Positions 39,123 through 48,342 are shown, counted from the first letter of the stretch. The stretch: DNA of 64,000 nucleotides from Streptomyces sp. NBC_00239 (GCF_036194065.1 NZ_CP108096.1:186001-250000), one strand, 5' to 3'. Notes: generated by a model not told the origin, from the letters alone. Translations and numbers: made by a program.

Positions 39123-40316
39123 CTATCCGGCCCTGGGGAAGACGGGCGGGGTCCAACCGATGTACTTGGCGCCCCACTTGGTCTCGAAGAGCTCGGCGTC
39201 GACGACGTCGATGTAGCCCGGCCGGAGGATGTCGTTGCTCGCGACCTTGCCGTTGCCCAGATAGACGGCGATGTGCCCCGCCCTGTGGCCGGTGTCCCAG
39301 TACATGAGGGCGCCCGCGGGGGGATGCCGGTCGCCGTCGTGCTGCATGGACTTCGGCACGACGCTGTAGTGGTCGATGGCGTAGTTGACCCCGCTGAACT
39401 GCCAGCCGTAGACGATCGCGGTGAAGGCCAGGCAGCGCTGATACCAGTCGGCGGAGGAGCCTGAACCGGAGTGCTTCTTGGCCCAGGCGATCGCCTCGTC
39501 CACCGAGCGCGGGTTCTTCAGGTCCCAGGTCTGCTTGCCGTCGGTGAACTTGCCGCCCGCGCTGCCGCCGGTCCCACCGGCGCCCGGCTTCGCCACGCCG
39601 CAGCCGTTGTTCTCGCTGGTGACGGGCTTGCCGTCGTCCGCTGCGGTCGCCGAGCCGGATCCGGTGCTGGAGCCGCCTCGCTCGAGGTCGATGCCCGCGT
39701 CCTTGGCGAGCTTGCGCATCGCCGTCTCGTGTCCGGCGTACAGCTCGGGGTGGGCGGACTTCTGGACCTTCTGCGCGGCCGTGCCGAGCGGCAGCTTCTC
39801 CCAGCCCTTGATGTCGACGAGGCCCTCGTTGCCGCCGCGGCCGAGCAGGAAGCTGTCGGCTGCGAAGCTCGGCGTCATGATCTGCTGCCGGGTGCCCCAG
39901 TTCATGGAGGGCCGCTGCTGGAACAGCCCCACCGAGTCTCGGTCCCCGTGATCAAGGTTCTGCATCGTGCTCTCCTGCATCGCGGTCATGAGCGCGATGA
40001 GGGTGGCGCGGCCGGGGAGCTTGGCCTTCTGGACCTCCTTGTCGATGGTCTTGGCGTACGAGACCTGCTGCTCGTGGAGCGTGCCGGAGGCCGTGCCGGA
40101 GCCGCCCGCGTCGGAGGAGGCGGAGGCGTCCGCGGTGCCGGGGCCGGTGTCCTCGCAGTCGGAGGCGGTCGCCTGCCCGGCGGGGAAGAACATGCCGAGC
40201 AGGATCAGCCCGACGAAGAAGACGACGAGGGCGATGGCCCCGAACTTGAGCTGCGCGCCCTTCTTGACGACGCCGGAGGCCTTGAGGGCGCCGCGCATCA
40301 CATCCCGCTGGTCCAC
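39123..40316 (-). CDS. Cell-wall hydrolase of the transfer apparatus
   Basis: GTG at 40316 uses the AAGGAG that spans the preceding stop codon. The 397-residue protein has one membrane segment at about 18-42 (FGAIALVVFFVGLILLGMFF). A lysozyme-like domain follows (ATLIALMTAMQESTMQNLDH, DSVGLFQQRPSMNWGT) with Glu in MQEST as the likely catalytic acid. The last 150 residues are NlpC/P60-like (WYQRCLAFTAIVYGW with the Cys, HRAGHIAVYLGNG with the His). It probably opens peptidoglycan for the mating channel, like VirB1 or TcpG. It is the last gene of the operon. Confidence 0.85.
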   Translation of the reverse strand: MDQRDVMRGALKASGVVKKGAQLKFGAIALVVFFVGLILLGMFFPAGQATASDCEDTGPGTADASASSDAGGSGTASGTLHEQQVSYAKTIDKEVQKAKLPGRATLIALMTAMQESTMQNLDHGDRDSVGLFQQRPSMNWGTRQQIMTPSFAADSFLLGRGGNEGLVDIKGWEKLPLGTAAQKVQKSAHPELYAGHETAMRKLAKDAGIDLERGGSSTGSGSATAADDGKPVTSENNGCGVAKPGAGGTGGSAGGKFTDGKQTWDLKNPRSVDEAIAWAKKHSGSGSSADWYQRCLAFTAIVYGWQFSGVNYAIDHYSVVPKSMQHDGDRHPPAGALMYWDTGHRAGHIAVYLGNGKVASNDILRPGYIDVVDAELFETKWGAKYIGWTPPVFPRAG

Positions 40317-40318
40317 GG

Positions 40319-41140
40319 CTACTCCTTCAGCCCGAGGACGCGGGTGACCATCCAGTGCGAGGAGGCGTCGGCGCGCGCGACCTCGATGGTCAGGTGGCGG
40401 GTGTAGCTGTAGGGCTCGGTCGCGGTGACGGTGAGGTCGACGTCGGCCTGCAGGTACACGCGGACCGAGGTGTCCGGGGCGGGCCGGTCCTTCGCGCTGG
40501 GCTGCCCGATGTCGACCTTGGTGGGCTTGGCCTCGGTGGCCTGCGCGGCGACCAGCTCGTTGAAGTCGCGGTCGTCGTGTGCCTTGAGGTTCTGCACCAG
40601 TGGGGCGGAGGCGTACGGCGCGGCCCGTTCGACGGCCGCCTTGTGGCTGCCGTCCTGGACCGGGCGGCGGGCGGTGTAGGCGGTGACGAACGCCTTGGCG
40701 ACGGCCTCGGGCTTGTCGGCCACGGCGGGCGCGCTGGCGGCCGGGGTGGGCGAGGTGCTGGCCGGCTCCTCGGGGGCCACCACGGTCGGGCTCGCCTTCG
40801 GCTTGGCGCCATCCCCGCCGTCGTGGGGCCACAGCCAGGCGGCTCCGGCCACGGCCGCGGCCACCACCAGGGCGACGACCGGGACAACGGCGGGGGTTGG
40901 GGTCTTCTTGCGCTCTTCGCGGATCCACTCGGCGCGCTCGTCGCGGCGGGCCGAGTGCCACCGCCGCTTGGCCTTGCGGCGCTTACGGCCGCGCAACTCG
41001 GTGATCTCGGGCGGGAGTTCTTCCCTGCGCAGCAGCTCGCGCCATTCGGCGGGGGTCTGCGGCACCGGCGCCCGCCCGGACTTCCGGCCGGGAGAGGCGG
41101 AGGGGGACTCGGAGGTGCTGGGGTCTTTCTCGTGCGTCAC
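40319..41140 (-). CDS. TcpC/VirB8-like transfer protein
   Basis: GTG at 41140 (VTHEKDPSTSESPSASPGRK) with GGAG nine bases before. A highly basic cytoplasmic region (RGRKRRKAKRRWHSARRDER, 51-70), a membrane segment at 83-105, a Pro/Ala linker, and a C-terminal NTF2-like domain from about 140 (AVAKAFVTAYTARRPVQDGS ... RHLTIEVARADASSHWMVTR). This matches the inner-membrane scaffold proteins of Gram-positive type IV systems. A second protein of this type is encoded at 48668-49705, so the apparatus has two different ones. The 2-bp gap to the hydrolase gene indicates coupling. Confidence 0.75.
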   Translation of the reverse strand: MTHEKDPSTSESPSASPGRKSGRAPVPQTPAEWRELLRREELPPEITELRGRKRRKAKRRWHSARRDERAEWIREERKKTPTPAVVPVVALVVAAAVAGAAWLWPHDGGDGAKPKASPTVVAPEEPASTSPTPAASAPAVADKPEAVAKAFVTAYTARRPVQDGSHKAAVERAAPYASAPLVQNLKAHDDRDFNELVAAQATEAKPTKVDIGQPSAKDRPAPDTSVRVYLQADVDLTVTATEPYSYTRHLTIEVARADASSHWMVTRVLGLKE

Positions 41141-41181
41141 AGGGGGCTCCGTACGGGCGGCGCGGGGGTATGCGGGCATGG

Positions 41182-41237
41182 CGAGATGGCCCCGGGGCGG
41201 TCCGGCCGCTGCTGCGGCCGGACCGCTGGGCATCTCG
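41182..41237 (-). terminator. Intra-operon hairpin
   Basis: Inner 13-bp stem GCGGTCCGGCCGC with a 4-base loop, flanked by outer 7-bp arms CGAGATG/CATCTCG. It lies between the TrbL-like gene and the downstream TcpC-like gene and may reduce expression of the last two genes. Confidence 0.6.
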
Positions 41238-41282
41238 TGCGGGTGAAGGGGTGGCGGGCCTGGGGCCCTTGGTCAGGCGGGC

Positions 41283-43319
41283 TCAGGAACTCCCGCGCGG
41301 TCGGGGCGGCCCGTTGCGGGTGCCGCTGGCCGGCAGGGCCCCGCCACCGGGCGGACGGCCGGGCGTACGCGGCGGCCGCTGCGGCCGCGGGCTGGGCGGC
41401 GGCGGATACGTACGGAACCTGGCCCCGGTCGGGTTGGCCGCCGGCCGGTTGATGACGGTGCCCTGGATGGTGGTGGGCCGGTGGGAGGGGTTGGCCGGCG
41501 GGACGCCGGTGCGCCGGGGCGCGCCGGGCCGCACGGTGTAGCCGCCCGCGGTGGTCCCTCCCGCTCCGGTACGGCCGGGGCCGGTCGGCCGCCGCGGTCC
41601 GGGGCGCGGCCCGGTGCCGGGCCGGGTGCGGCGTCCGCCGGGTGAGCCGGGTCCGCTGCCGGCGGGGCCGGTGGGTCCCGTCGGCGCCCCGGGCAGGCCC
41701 GGGGTGCCCGGTCCTCCTGCGGGCCGGTGCGCGGTGGGCGGGTAGCTCGGCGGCGGCGGAATGGTGCGGCTGGGGCGGCTGCGCACGTCGCCGGTGTTGG
41801 ACGAAGCGCTTCCCGAGTCGTCGTCACGGTTGCCGCCGCGCCCGCCGCGGGAGTCGGGGGCGGGGTGCCGGTCCATGTCACCGAATCGGCCCCGGCCGCG
41901 GCCTTGGATCGCGCTGCGCAGTCGGCGCGCGGAGCCCATCCGGCCCAGGGTGGAGAGCACGCCACGGCCCGCCATCTGCGCGCCGCCGGCGCTCACGATG
42001 CCGTCCAGGCGGCCCTTGACCTTGAAGGCCATCGCGGCGGCGCAGATGTTGAGGCAGGAGACCATGAGCCAGCCGTATGTCGGCAGCAGCGACATCATCG
42101 CGACGCAGACCACCATGACCGAGCCCAGGAGCATGGTCGCGGTGAACGAGACCATGACCAGGCCGATCAGCATCTCGAACCACTGCACCCCCCACTGGCG
42201 TGGCTTTCCTGGAATGCACCAGAGGGTCGCGAAGGCCACACCGCACACCAGCAGCATCAGCGCGCCGATGAGACTGGCCAATGTGGTGAACGCCAAGGTC
42301 AGGGCGAGGGCGCTGAAGATGACACAGCTGACGATGCCGGCGATGAGGACACCGATCCGGCCGCCGGGGGTGTGGCCCTGGCGCCATTCGACGGCCTCGC
42401 CTCCGACGGTGTCGGTGTTCAGGGTGGAAGAGAGGTAGTCCTCGCGCTCGTCCATGTCCGTGCCGCGCTTGACGACCTCGTTACCCCACCGCTGGCACGC
42501 CTTGACGGACCCAAGATCCGCAATGCACCACGGTGTTGCCACATAGGTGCGCCACACCGCATCGGCGGCTCGCCTGACCGTGTTGTCCTTCTCGTTGTCG
42601 GACCACTTCGGCTCGGGTGTCTTGAACGGCATCGCGGCGTTGTCGCTGCCGGACAGGCCCGCGCCGATCGTCGTCATGGCGACCGAGGCGCCCAACTGGC
42701 GCCCGTTATCGACGCCCTTGACCCAGGTGGCCGGGGCGACGAGGAAGGTGGTGGCGATCGCCGCGGACGCGGCGACCCAGGCAAGCTGCCCCAGCGGCGA
42801 GGACTCCGACTTCTTGGCCCAGGCGACGAAGCCGCCGACGGCGACGGCAGTCGGCAGGAACGTCGTCATCATCGGGCCGGCGGCGGCGCCGATCGCCTTG
42901 GAGATGGCGCCTTCGATTTCCGGGATGGAGACGACGTTGAAGCACCAGCCGACCACCACCACCGCGGCCCGTCCGACCAGGGTCAGGACCTGCATGAGCA
43001 TGTTCCCGAAACCGTGCAGCCAGCCGTCGATCAGGTCGCCGCCGGTCAGGTCGTCGCTCAACTGCTTGTCGAGTTGGTACACCTCGGGGCTGTACGTCTC
43101 GAACAGGGTTCCCTGACCCGGGGGTTTGAAGGGGCTGGGCATCATGTCGCCGATGCCGCCGGGCTTGTAGTCGTCGGTGTCGTCGGCGGCCGCGGCCGGC
43201 GCGAGGACACCGAGGGTGGCCAGGATGCCGGCCGTGGGGATCAGCAGGGTGCGCAGCCGCGGCAGGGCGACCCAGAGGCGGATGGCCGCGTAGCGGAATC
43301 GTTTCAGCAAGTCCTTCAT
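41283..43319 (-). CDS. TrbL/VirB6-like channel protein with Pro-rich tail
   Basis: ATG at 43319 (MKDLLKRFRYAAIRLWVALP...). There is a signal peptide to about residue 45, an extracytoplasmic part, then six to eight membrane segments between about 110 and 430 (VLTLVGRAAVVVVGWCFNVV, IAGIVSCVIFSALALTLAFT, LLGSVMVVCVAMMSLLPTYG). Residues 470-678 are a long cytoplasmic Pro/Gly/Arg-rich tail, likely disordered. This is the layout of polytopic core components of type IV secretion that form the inner-membrane channel. It sits between the VirB4-like and TcpC-like genes, as expected. Confidence 0.8.
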   Translation of the reverse strand: MKDLLKRFRYAAIRLWVALPRLRTLLIPTAGILATLGVLAPAAAADDTDDYKPGGIGDMMPSPFKPPGQGTLFETYSPEVYQLDKQLSDDLTGGDLIDGWLHGFGNMLMQVLTLVGRAAVVVVGWCFNVVSIPEIEGAISKAIGAAAGPMMTTFLPTAVAVGGFVAWAKKSESSPLGQLAWVAASAAIATTFLVAPATWVKGVDNGRQLGASVAMTTIGAGLSGSDNAAMPFKTPEPKWSDNEKDNTVRRAADAVWRTYVATPWCIADLGSVKACQRWGNEVVKRGTDMDEREDYLSSTLNTDTVGGEAVEWRQGHTPGGRIGVLIAGIVSCVIFSALALTLAFTTLASLIGALMLLVCGVAFATLWCIPGKPRQWGVQWFEMLIGLVMVSFTATMLLGSVMVVCVAMMSLLPTYGWLMVSCLNICAAAMAFKVKGRLDGIVSAGGAQMAGRGVLSTLGRMGSARRLRSAIQGRGRGRFGDMDRHPAPDSRGGRGGNRDDDSGSASSNTGDVRSRPSRTIPPPPSYPPTAHRPAGGPGTPGLPGAPTGPTGPAGSGPGSPGGRRTRPGTGPRPGPRRPTGPGRTGAGGTTAGGYTVRPGAPRRTGVPPANPSHRPTTIQGTVINRPAANPTGARFRTYPPPPSPRPQRPPRTPGRPPGGGALPASGTRNGPPRPRGSS

Positions 43320-43320
43320 G

Positions 43321-43485
43321 TCATCGACTCCCGGACGTCGGCCGCCGCCGCTGGGCGCCGGCGCTGGGTGCGCCGGGCGCCGCGCAGTCCGCGACCGGGC
43401 CGGTCTGGGTGCGCTGTCGTGAGGTCACGGCTGCCTCCATGGGTTGGCAGGCGGCGTCGGCCGGCCCGCTGCGGGTGGGGGTCAT
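43321..43485 (-). CDS. Possible small linker ORF, 54 aa
   Basis: ATG at 43485 overlaps the VirB4-like stop (ATGA), and the stop at 43321 lies one base before the TrbL-like ATG. Product MTPTRSGPADAACQPMEAAV ..., basic and Pro-rich. An internal GTG at 43428 has GGAGG upstream and gives 35 residues. It may only couple translation. Confidence 0.35.
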   Translation of the reverse strand: MTPTRSGPADAACQPMEAAVTSRQRTQTGPVADCAAPGAPSAGAQRRRPTSGSR

Positions 43486-46082
43486 GCGGCTTCCGACCCT
43501 TCCTGCGGCGGGTTGTGGACAGAGTCCGCGGATTCCGTGCCGGTGAACTCGTCCTGGGGCATGGCGTCCTGGAGGGCGCTCTCACGGTCCTCGGCCTGGT
43601 CCTTGGGGTTGGTGGACAGGGCGCGCAGCAGTTCGTAGGAGGGGGCGTCCCACTGCATGGTGGCGACCCGGTCACGGCGGTCGCGGACGATGCAGTGGCC
43701 GTGGCGGATGTCGCCGTGGGCGTCCTTGCCGACGCCGTGGATCAGTGCGCGGGTGCTGTCCGAGACGGGCAGGCGCAGCAGTTCGGCCATCGCGTCCTGC
43801 TGGGAGCGGGTGCTCTGCTCGAACGCACAAACGGTCGTAATCGCCTCCAGAACACCGTCCATGCCCAGCAGCGACTTGGGGTCCTGGGTGTCGATCGCCA
43901 GAGAGGTGTCCAGGGCTCGTCCGGTACGGGCGATGTAGTCGATGAACCTCCGGCCGTCGTCTGTCCCGGTGAGGACGTGCACCTCGGGAATCGCCACCAC
44001 TTTGGGGAGATTTCGCAGGTCAGCGCGGGCCGAGGTGTTCAACGCGTAGGCGATCAGGCCGCGCATCAACGCCAGGGAGACCCGCTCGGTCATGGTCATC
44101 TCCCCCGGCCGGGTACCGGCTTGCGGCATCGTCAGACCGGGCACCTGGACCAGCCACAGGCCCGGCTCCGGGCGCAGCGGCGAGGCACCGTCGTGCGGGT
44201 TGCCGAGCAGCGGCGCGCCGAGCTGGGTCTGGGAGAGCTCCGACAGCGCGTCGCCGGCTTCGATGGCGAGCGGGTCGCTGCTGGCCTGCAGGTACTCGAT
44301 CACCCGCCAGGTCGCGGCGTCGTCGTGCTGGGCGATGGCGTTGCAGGCCCGCAGCAGGTGCGTCTCGACGCCGGCGTCCCGCATCCGCTCCGGCAGGATG
44401 ATCAGCAGCTGGGAGACGACCTGGAGCGCGGCATCGCCCTTGGGCAGGAGCCGGAAGACATCGGCGACGGCCGGGGTTTCGACGCCGCAGGTGACGTGGT
44501 GGGAGTCCAGGCCCAGGTACTCGCCGGCCTTCACCAGGCCGCCTTCATCGCCCTTGAAGCCCAACATCAAACTGAAGGCACCCTTGAGGCCGGCGATCAG
44601 CGTCGCGAGCATCATGCTGGTCGTCTTGCCTCGCCCTGACCGTCCGACGAACGCCGTCGTCGTGGCGTCACCGCGCGCGCTGCCTGCGGTGATGTCGATA
44701 CGGCAGACGCCCGGCGTGGTGCCGGTGAGCAGCCCGGCGATCGGGCCCTCGTCGTCGCCGGCCTCGCTGCCGCCCCAGAACATGGAGGCGGCGAGCGCGT
44801 CGGTGGTGCGGATGTGCCCGAGGTCCAGCACCCGCAGCATGTCGCCGATCTGCGCCTCCAGCCACAGCTCGCGCTGCTCCTCGGAGGCGACCGTGACGTC
44901 GATGGACAGGCCCGCGTAGTGCGAGGTGACCGCGTCGGTGCGGGCGCGCAGGTCCTCCAGGGACTCCGTGCTGGAGACGATGATGCGGGGGTGATCCTCC
45001 AGGATGGTCATGCCGTCGCGGGACATCTGCCGGCGCAGGTCCTCCATCACCCGCTCGGTCTCTTCGGTCTCCGCGAACGTCTCGCCGGCCGACCCTTCGG
45101 CCGCGCTGCGGCGCTGCTCCTTGGCCAACTGGCGCTGCTTGTCCACGGCCTTGATCGCCTGGCCCTTCTGCCACACCGAGAAGCGCACCGACGCCTCGGG
45201 GCACACCAGCGCGTCGTCGCCGGTTTCCGGGTGGGTGTAGCTGATCTCCGAGAGGCAGCGCAGCCACTCCTGCTCGCCGGGGGTGATCAGCTCCTCCGGG
45301 AAGGCCGGCATGGCCAGGACGCTGACCCAGGCTGCGGTCTCGCCGCGGGCGTCCATCATGCGTACGTGGTCGGCGTGCGGAATGGCCTTGGACTGGGTCA
45401 GGCGGACCAGGGAGGCGCCGCTGATGGTGGGCAGGTGCGGTGGGGCGGGCTGCGGGCGGAAGCTCTCTCGGGAAACGGCCCAGGCCAGCAGCTCGGCCGG
45501 GGCGATCCGCGCGCGCCAGGGGGTGGCTTCCAGGCGGCGCTCCATGCGGCGGGCGAGGCCGTCGAGGTGGGCGAGTTCGGTCTCGTCCAGGCCGGTGTGG
45601 CCCACGCCGAGCGCGCCGGTCACACCGTTCTTGACGACGGCGTTGGCCGCGGAGTCCCGCTCGACGAGGCGTATGCCGAGCAGGAGGTGGCGCTGCGGCA
45701 GGTCCAGGGTGTCCAGGCGGCGGGCCCACATGTCGGCGACCGCCTCGACGTCCCCGGCGGAGAAGATCTTGCGGGCTTCCTCGCGGTAGTCCTCGCCGTC
45801 CAGGCGCGCCCAGATCACCTTGAGGTGGCAGTCGTAGCCGGGCAACGTCTTGGCGAGCGCGAGCGCAGCCGCGTCCTGCTCCATGTCCTGGCGGTCCTCC
45901 GGCATGAGGTCCGTGTTGGAGGCGGACAGGGTGAACCACGCCTCGGCGCCGACGTCGGTGACGACCAGGCCGTCGGCGATGGCGACCAACTGCGGTTCTT
46001 TCATGAGGCGTTCGGCACCCAGGCCGAGGAGCCGGCCGAACTTGGACGCGGACTTCTTCGCCGCCTTGCTGCTGGTGCTCAT
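43482..46082 (-). CDS. VirB4-like conjugation ATPase
   Basis: ATG at 46082 (MSTSSKAAKKSASKFGRLLG...); 866 residues, the right size for VirB4/TraC-type ATPases. The N-terminal half is a CagE-like region. Walker A lies near residue 480 (GRSGRGKTTSMML), with FSLMLGFKGDEGGL after it, Walker B near 715 (LPKVVAIPEVHVL), and SLAIDTQDP near 755. It should power substrate transfer and pilus assembly at the inner membrane. The 4-bp overlaps with both neighbours show operon expression. The last 20 codons contain a DnaA-box-like motif that encodes ESADSVHN. Confidence 0.85.
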   Translation of the reverse strand: MSTSSKAAKKSASKFGRLLGLGAERLMKEPQLVAIADGLVVTDVGAEAWFTLSASNTDLMPEDRQDMEQDAAALALAKTLPGYDCHLKVIWARLDGEDYREEARKIFSAGDVEAVADMWARRLDTLDLPQRHLLLGIRLVERDSAANAVVKNGVTGALGVGHTGLDETELAHLDGLARRMERRLEATPWRARIAPAELLAWAVSRESFRPQPAPPHLPTISGASLVRLTQSKAIPHADHVRMMDARGETAAWVSVLAMPAFPEELITPGEQEWLRCLSEISYTHPETGDDALVCPEASVRFSVWQKGQAIKAVDKQRQLAKEQRRSAAEGSAGETFAETEETERVMEDLRRQMSRDGMTILEDHPRIIVSSTESLEDLRARTDAVTSHYAGLSIDVTVASEEQRELWLEAQIGDMLRVLDLGHIRTTDALAASMFWGGSEAGDDEGPIAGLLTGTTPGVCRIDITAGSARGDATTTAFVGRSGRGKTTSMMLATLIAGLKGAFSLMLGFKGDEGGLVKAGEYLGLDSHHVTCGVETPAVADVFRLLPKGDAALQVVSQLLIILPERMRDAGVETHLLRACNAIAQHDDAATWRVIEYLQASSDPLAIEAGDALSELSQTQLGAPLLGNPHDGASPLRPEPGLWLVQVPGLTMPQAGTRPGEMTMTERVSLALMRGLIAYALNTSARADLRNLPKVVAIPEVHVLTGTDDGRRFIDYIARTGRALDTSLAIDTQDPKSLLGMDGVLEAITTVCAFEQSTRSQQDAMAELLRLPVSDSTRALIHGVGKDAHGDIRHGHCIVRDRRDRVATMQWDAPSYELLRALSTNPKDQAEDRESALQDAMPQDEFTGTESADSVHNPPQEGSEAA
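43513..43530 (-). promoter_or_regulatory. DnaA-box-like motif inside a coding end
   Basis: Minus-strand CGCGGACTCTGTCCACAA lies in the last codons of the VirB4-like gene, about 195 bp upstream of the TrbL-like start. It may be an internal control site for the downstream half of the operon. Confidence 0.5.
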
Positions 46083-46924
46083 CGGTGGGACTCCTTCGTG
46101 GAACGGGCGGCGGCGCGCTGGTCGGGGGTACGGCGGGCGAAGTCGGCGGCGGTGGCGTCGTCACTGATCCGGGCGGCCTGGACGAGGCGGTGGCTGCCGT
46201 CGCGGGTGAGGTGGTGCCACAGCCCGGGGTGGAACCCGGTGCTGCGCGGGCGGATCCGGCCGGAGAGCCCGGCCCTGAGCCAGGTCCGCTCGCTCGGCTC
46301 GATCAGCAGGCGGGTGGAGAACAGGTCCCGGGCCAGGCCGGAGAGCGGGCCGGGGAGCTCCCGGCAGGCGAGGACGACCTGGATGCCGGCCAGCCGGCCG
46401 TGGGCCAGGACCGCGGTGAGCGCGTCCAGCGCCACGCCGTTGGGCCGCGGGTCCGCCTGGTGGTCCAGCAGCACCTGGGTGGTTCCGTCGTTCTCCACCA
46501 ACAGCAGCCGCCGTGGCCCCAACTGGCCCTTCTCGGCGCGGCCGCGGGCCTGGTGGGCCAGACCGATCAGGTGCCGGTGCAGCTGGTCGGGCTCGTCCAC
46601 GTACGTCACGTGCTCCAGGCCGCGGGCCCAGGTGTGTGCGTGGTGGTGGACGTCGAGGATGTCCACCTGCTGGCCGGCCGCCAGGGCCTGCGCGCCGAGA
46701 CTGCGCAGCAGTTCAGTGGTGCCCATGCCGGGCGGGGCCACCGCCAGGACGTGCCCGTCGCGCGGGGTGAGGCGGACGGCGGCGCCCTCGGCGTCGACAC
46801 CGATCAGCGGGTGCTCGCTCAGCCGGGCCGCCGCCCTTCCCACCCCATGGGTCAGGTCAACGTCGCGTGAGGGCAGACGCGGTGGGCTCGGCGGGGCGGG
46901 CCGGCGCCGGGAGAAGAGCTTCAT
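46079..46924 (-). CDS. P-loop NTPase, FtsK/TraB-related, first
   Basis: ATG at 46924 (MKLFSRRRPAPPSPPRLPSR...). The 281-residue protein has a degenerate Walker A (APPGMGTTELLRSL, near 86) and a Walker B-like GPRRLLLVENDG. GRLAGIQVVLACRELPGPLS near 175 follows, as in FtsK/HerA-type motors. The missing Lys of GKT suggests weak or no ATP hydrolysis. A sister gene of similar size and layout lies directly upstream, and the two may form a heteromeric complex. It overlaps both neighbours by 4 bp. Confidence 0.7.
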   Translation of the reverse strand: MKLFSRRRPAPPSPPRLPSRDVDLTHGVGRAAARLSEHPLIGVDAEGAAVRLTPRDGHVLAVAPPGMGTTELLRSLGAQALAAGQQVDILDVHHHAHTWARGLEHVTYVDEPDQLHRHLIGLAHQARGRAEKGQLGPRRLLLVENDGTTQVLLDHQADPRPNGVALDALTAVLAHGRLAGIQVVLACRELPGPLSGLARDLFSTRLLIEPSERTWLRAGLSGRIRPRSTGFHPGLWHHLTRDGSHRLVQAARISDDATAADFARRTPDQRAAARSTKESHR

Positions 46925-47745
46925 GCCGCCTCACCCGTCTCGATGACGCCGCGGGCCAGGGCGCGGGCTTCGACGTCGCTGAGGAACAGCGCCTGGAACG
47001 CGGTCGCCTTCTGCTCGGCGACGACATGCATGCGGCCCGGGATGAGGGAGTACGGCGGGATGGACCACACCTCGGGGGCGACGCGCTGCCACAGCGCGGC
47101 GCCGCCGTAGGCGAGGACCCGGGTGGGGAAGACGTCCTTGACGGGGACAGCGCCCAGGCCCGGCAGGCCCACGCGCGGATTGCCGGCGAAGATCTGGATG
47201 CCGAAGCCAGGGCCCGCGGCGAGCAGGACGCCGAGGGCCTCGACGCCCGGGGCCTCCTCCAGCTGGGTCTCCGGGCGGGTCTGGGACCAGTACTCGCGCA
47301 GCCCGTACGCGACGGTGCCCAGGTGCTCGATGACCATGACCCGGCGTCCGCGCCAACTGCCGTCCCAGGCAGCGGTACCGTCCTGCAGGGCGGCCACGTT
47401 GATCAGGAGGTGGTCGTGGATCTCCGGGATCCGCGACAGGTAGCGCACCCCGGGCAGGTCGCGGGCCCACTGGTGGCCGGCGCCGCCCGGGTCGATGAGG
47501 TCGACGCTCGCGCCCAGCGCCAGGGCCTGCGCGGTCAGGGAGCGCAGCAGGGTGGTGGTGCCGCCGCCGGCGCCGGTGGCGACCAGGGCGTGCTCGGCGC
47601 CGGGCGGCAGGTGGACGGGGCGGTCGCGGTCGGCGAGACCGAGGAGCGGAGTGTGGGCGGAGTTCAGGGCGGTCAGGGTGTGGGGGTCCGTGAGGCGCAG
47701 CGAGTTGCGCAGGGCCTGGATCGGGATGGAGGTCTGGGTGCTCAT
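46921..47745 (-). CDS. P-loop NTPase, FtsK/TraB-related, second
   Basis: ATG at 47745 (MSTQTSIPIQALRNSLRLTD...). The 274-residue protein has ATGAGGGTTTLLRSL near residue 56 in place of Walker A, again without the Lys. SWRGRRVMVIEHLGTVAYG looks like Walker B, and AAGPGFGIQIFAGNPRVGLP follows. Its layout is the same as the gene after it (46079-46924), so they are diverged paralogues. Both lack a normal P-loop Lys, which is unusual. They may serve as accessory subunits of the coupling ATPase at 49938-51869. Confidence 0.7.
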   Translation of the reverse strand: MSTQTSIPIQALRNSLRLTDPHTLTALNSAHTPLLGLADRDRPVHLPPGAEHALVATGAGGGTTTLLRSLTAQALALGASVDLIDPGGAGHQWARDLPGVRYLSRIPEIHDHLLINVAALQDGTAAWDGSWRGRRVMVIEHLGTVAYGLREYWSQTRPETQLEEAPGVEALGVLLAAGPGFGIQIFAGNPRVGLPGLGAVPVKDVFPTRVLAYGGAALWQRVAPEVWSIPPYSLIPGRMHVVAEQKATAFQALFLSDVEARALARGVIETGEAA

Positions 47746-48332
47746 CAGCTGCTGCCCTTCGGTGCGGGCCGTGCGGTGCCGCGGCGCCGCTTGGCGGTCT
47801 TGGTGCGGGCCTTGGCAACGGCGTCGGGGCCGTACATGCGCAGGCGGGGCCGCAGGTGGGCGGGCTTGCCGCAGGACTCGGCGGCGTCCGGGTGGTCGCC
47901 GTCGGTGGTGAAGTAGGTGGAGAAGGCCGGCATCTCGGCCAGCTGCGGGGCGCGTTCGGCCAGGCGCTGGGTGCGCAGCCGCAGGCCGACCTTCGGCGCG
48001 GGGATGCGGCCGCGGCCGATGACCGGGCGCACCCCGTGGTTGAGGAAATTCAGCCGCACCCCCCAGATCAGGAGGTTGGTGCGCCGCCAGTAGGTGGTGG
48101 AACGTTTCGCCCCGTAGTAGGTGAAGAACAGCGGGGGCAGAAGGAAGACCGGGATCAGCGGCTTCAGGGGCATCCCGAAGAGCAGCAGCCAGGTGCCCCA
48201 CCAGATGGGGAACATCACCGCGCCGTACTTCAAGGTGGTACGCGGCAGGCCTTCGCCCAGGTCGAGGCCAAGCAATTCGTGCTGCCTGGTTTCGAGATCC
48301 CAGTGCCGGGTGTAGGTGCTGGAGGTTCGCAT
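47745..48332 (-). CDS. TcpE/VirB3-like membrane protein
   Basis: ATG at 48332 (MRTSSTYTRHWDLETRQHEL...). Two close membrane segments at about 35-75 (AVMFPIWWGTWLLLFGMPLK, PVFLLPPLFFTYYGAKRSTT) are followed by a basic cytoplasmic domain (RRTNLLIWGVRLNFLNHGVR) and a Lys/Arg tail. Two helices followed by a basic tail, placed between the pilin-like and ATPase genes, is the pattern of VirB3/TcpE components. Its TGA overlaps the next ATG (TGATG). Confidence 0.75.
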   Translation of the reverse strand: MRTSSTYTRHWDLETRQHELLGLDLGEGLPRTTLKYGAVMFPIWWGTWLLLFGMPLKPLIPVFLLPPLFFTYYGAKRSTTYWRRTNLLIWGVRLNFLNHGVRPVIGRGRIPAPKVGLRLRTQRLAERAPQLAEMPAFSTYFTTDGDHPDAAESCGKPAHLRPRLRMYGPDAVAKARTKTAKRRRGTARPAPKGSS

Positions 48333-48342
48333 CGTCGCCGCC

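Noticed and set aside
41727..44639. 970-codon plus-strand frame
   Set aside because: Antisense to the TrbL-like and VirB4-like genes; open because of high GC. It has no ribosome binding site or protein-like composition.
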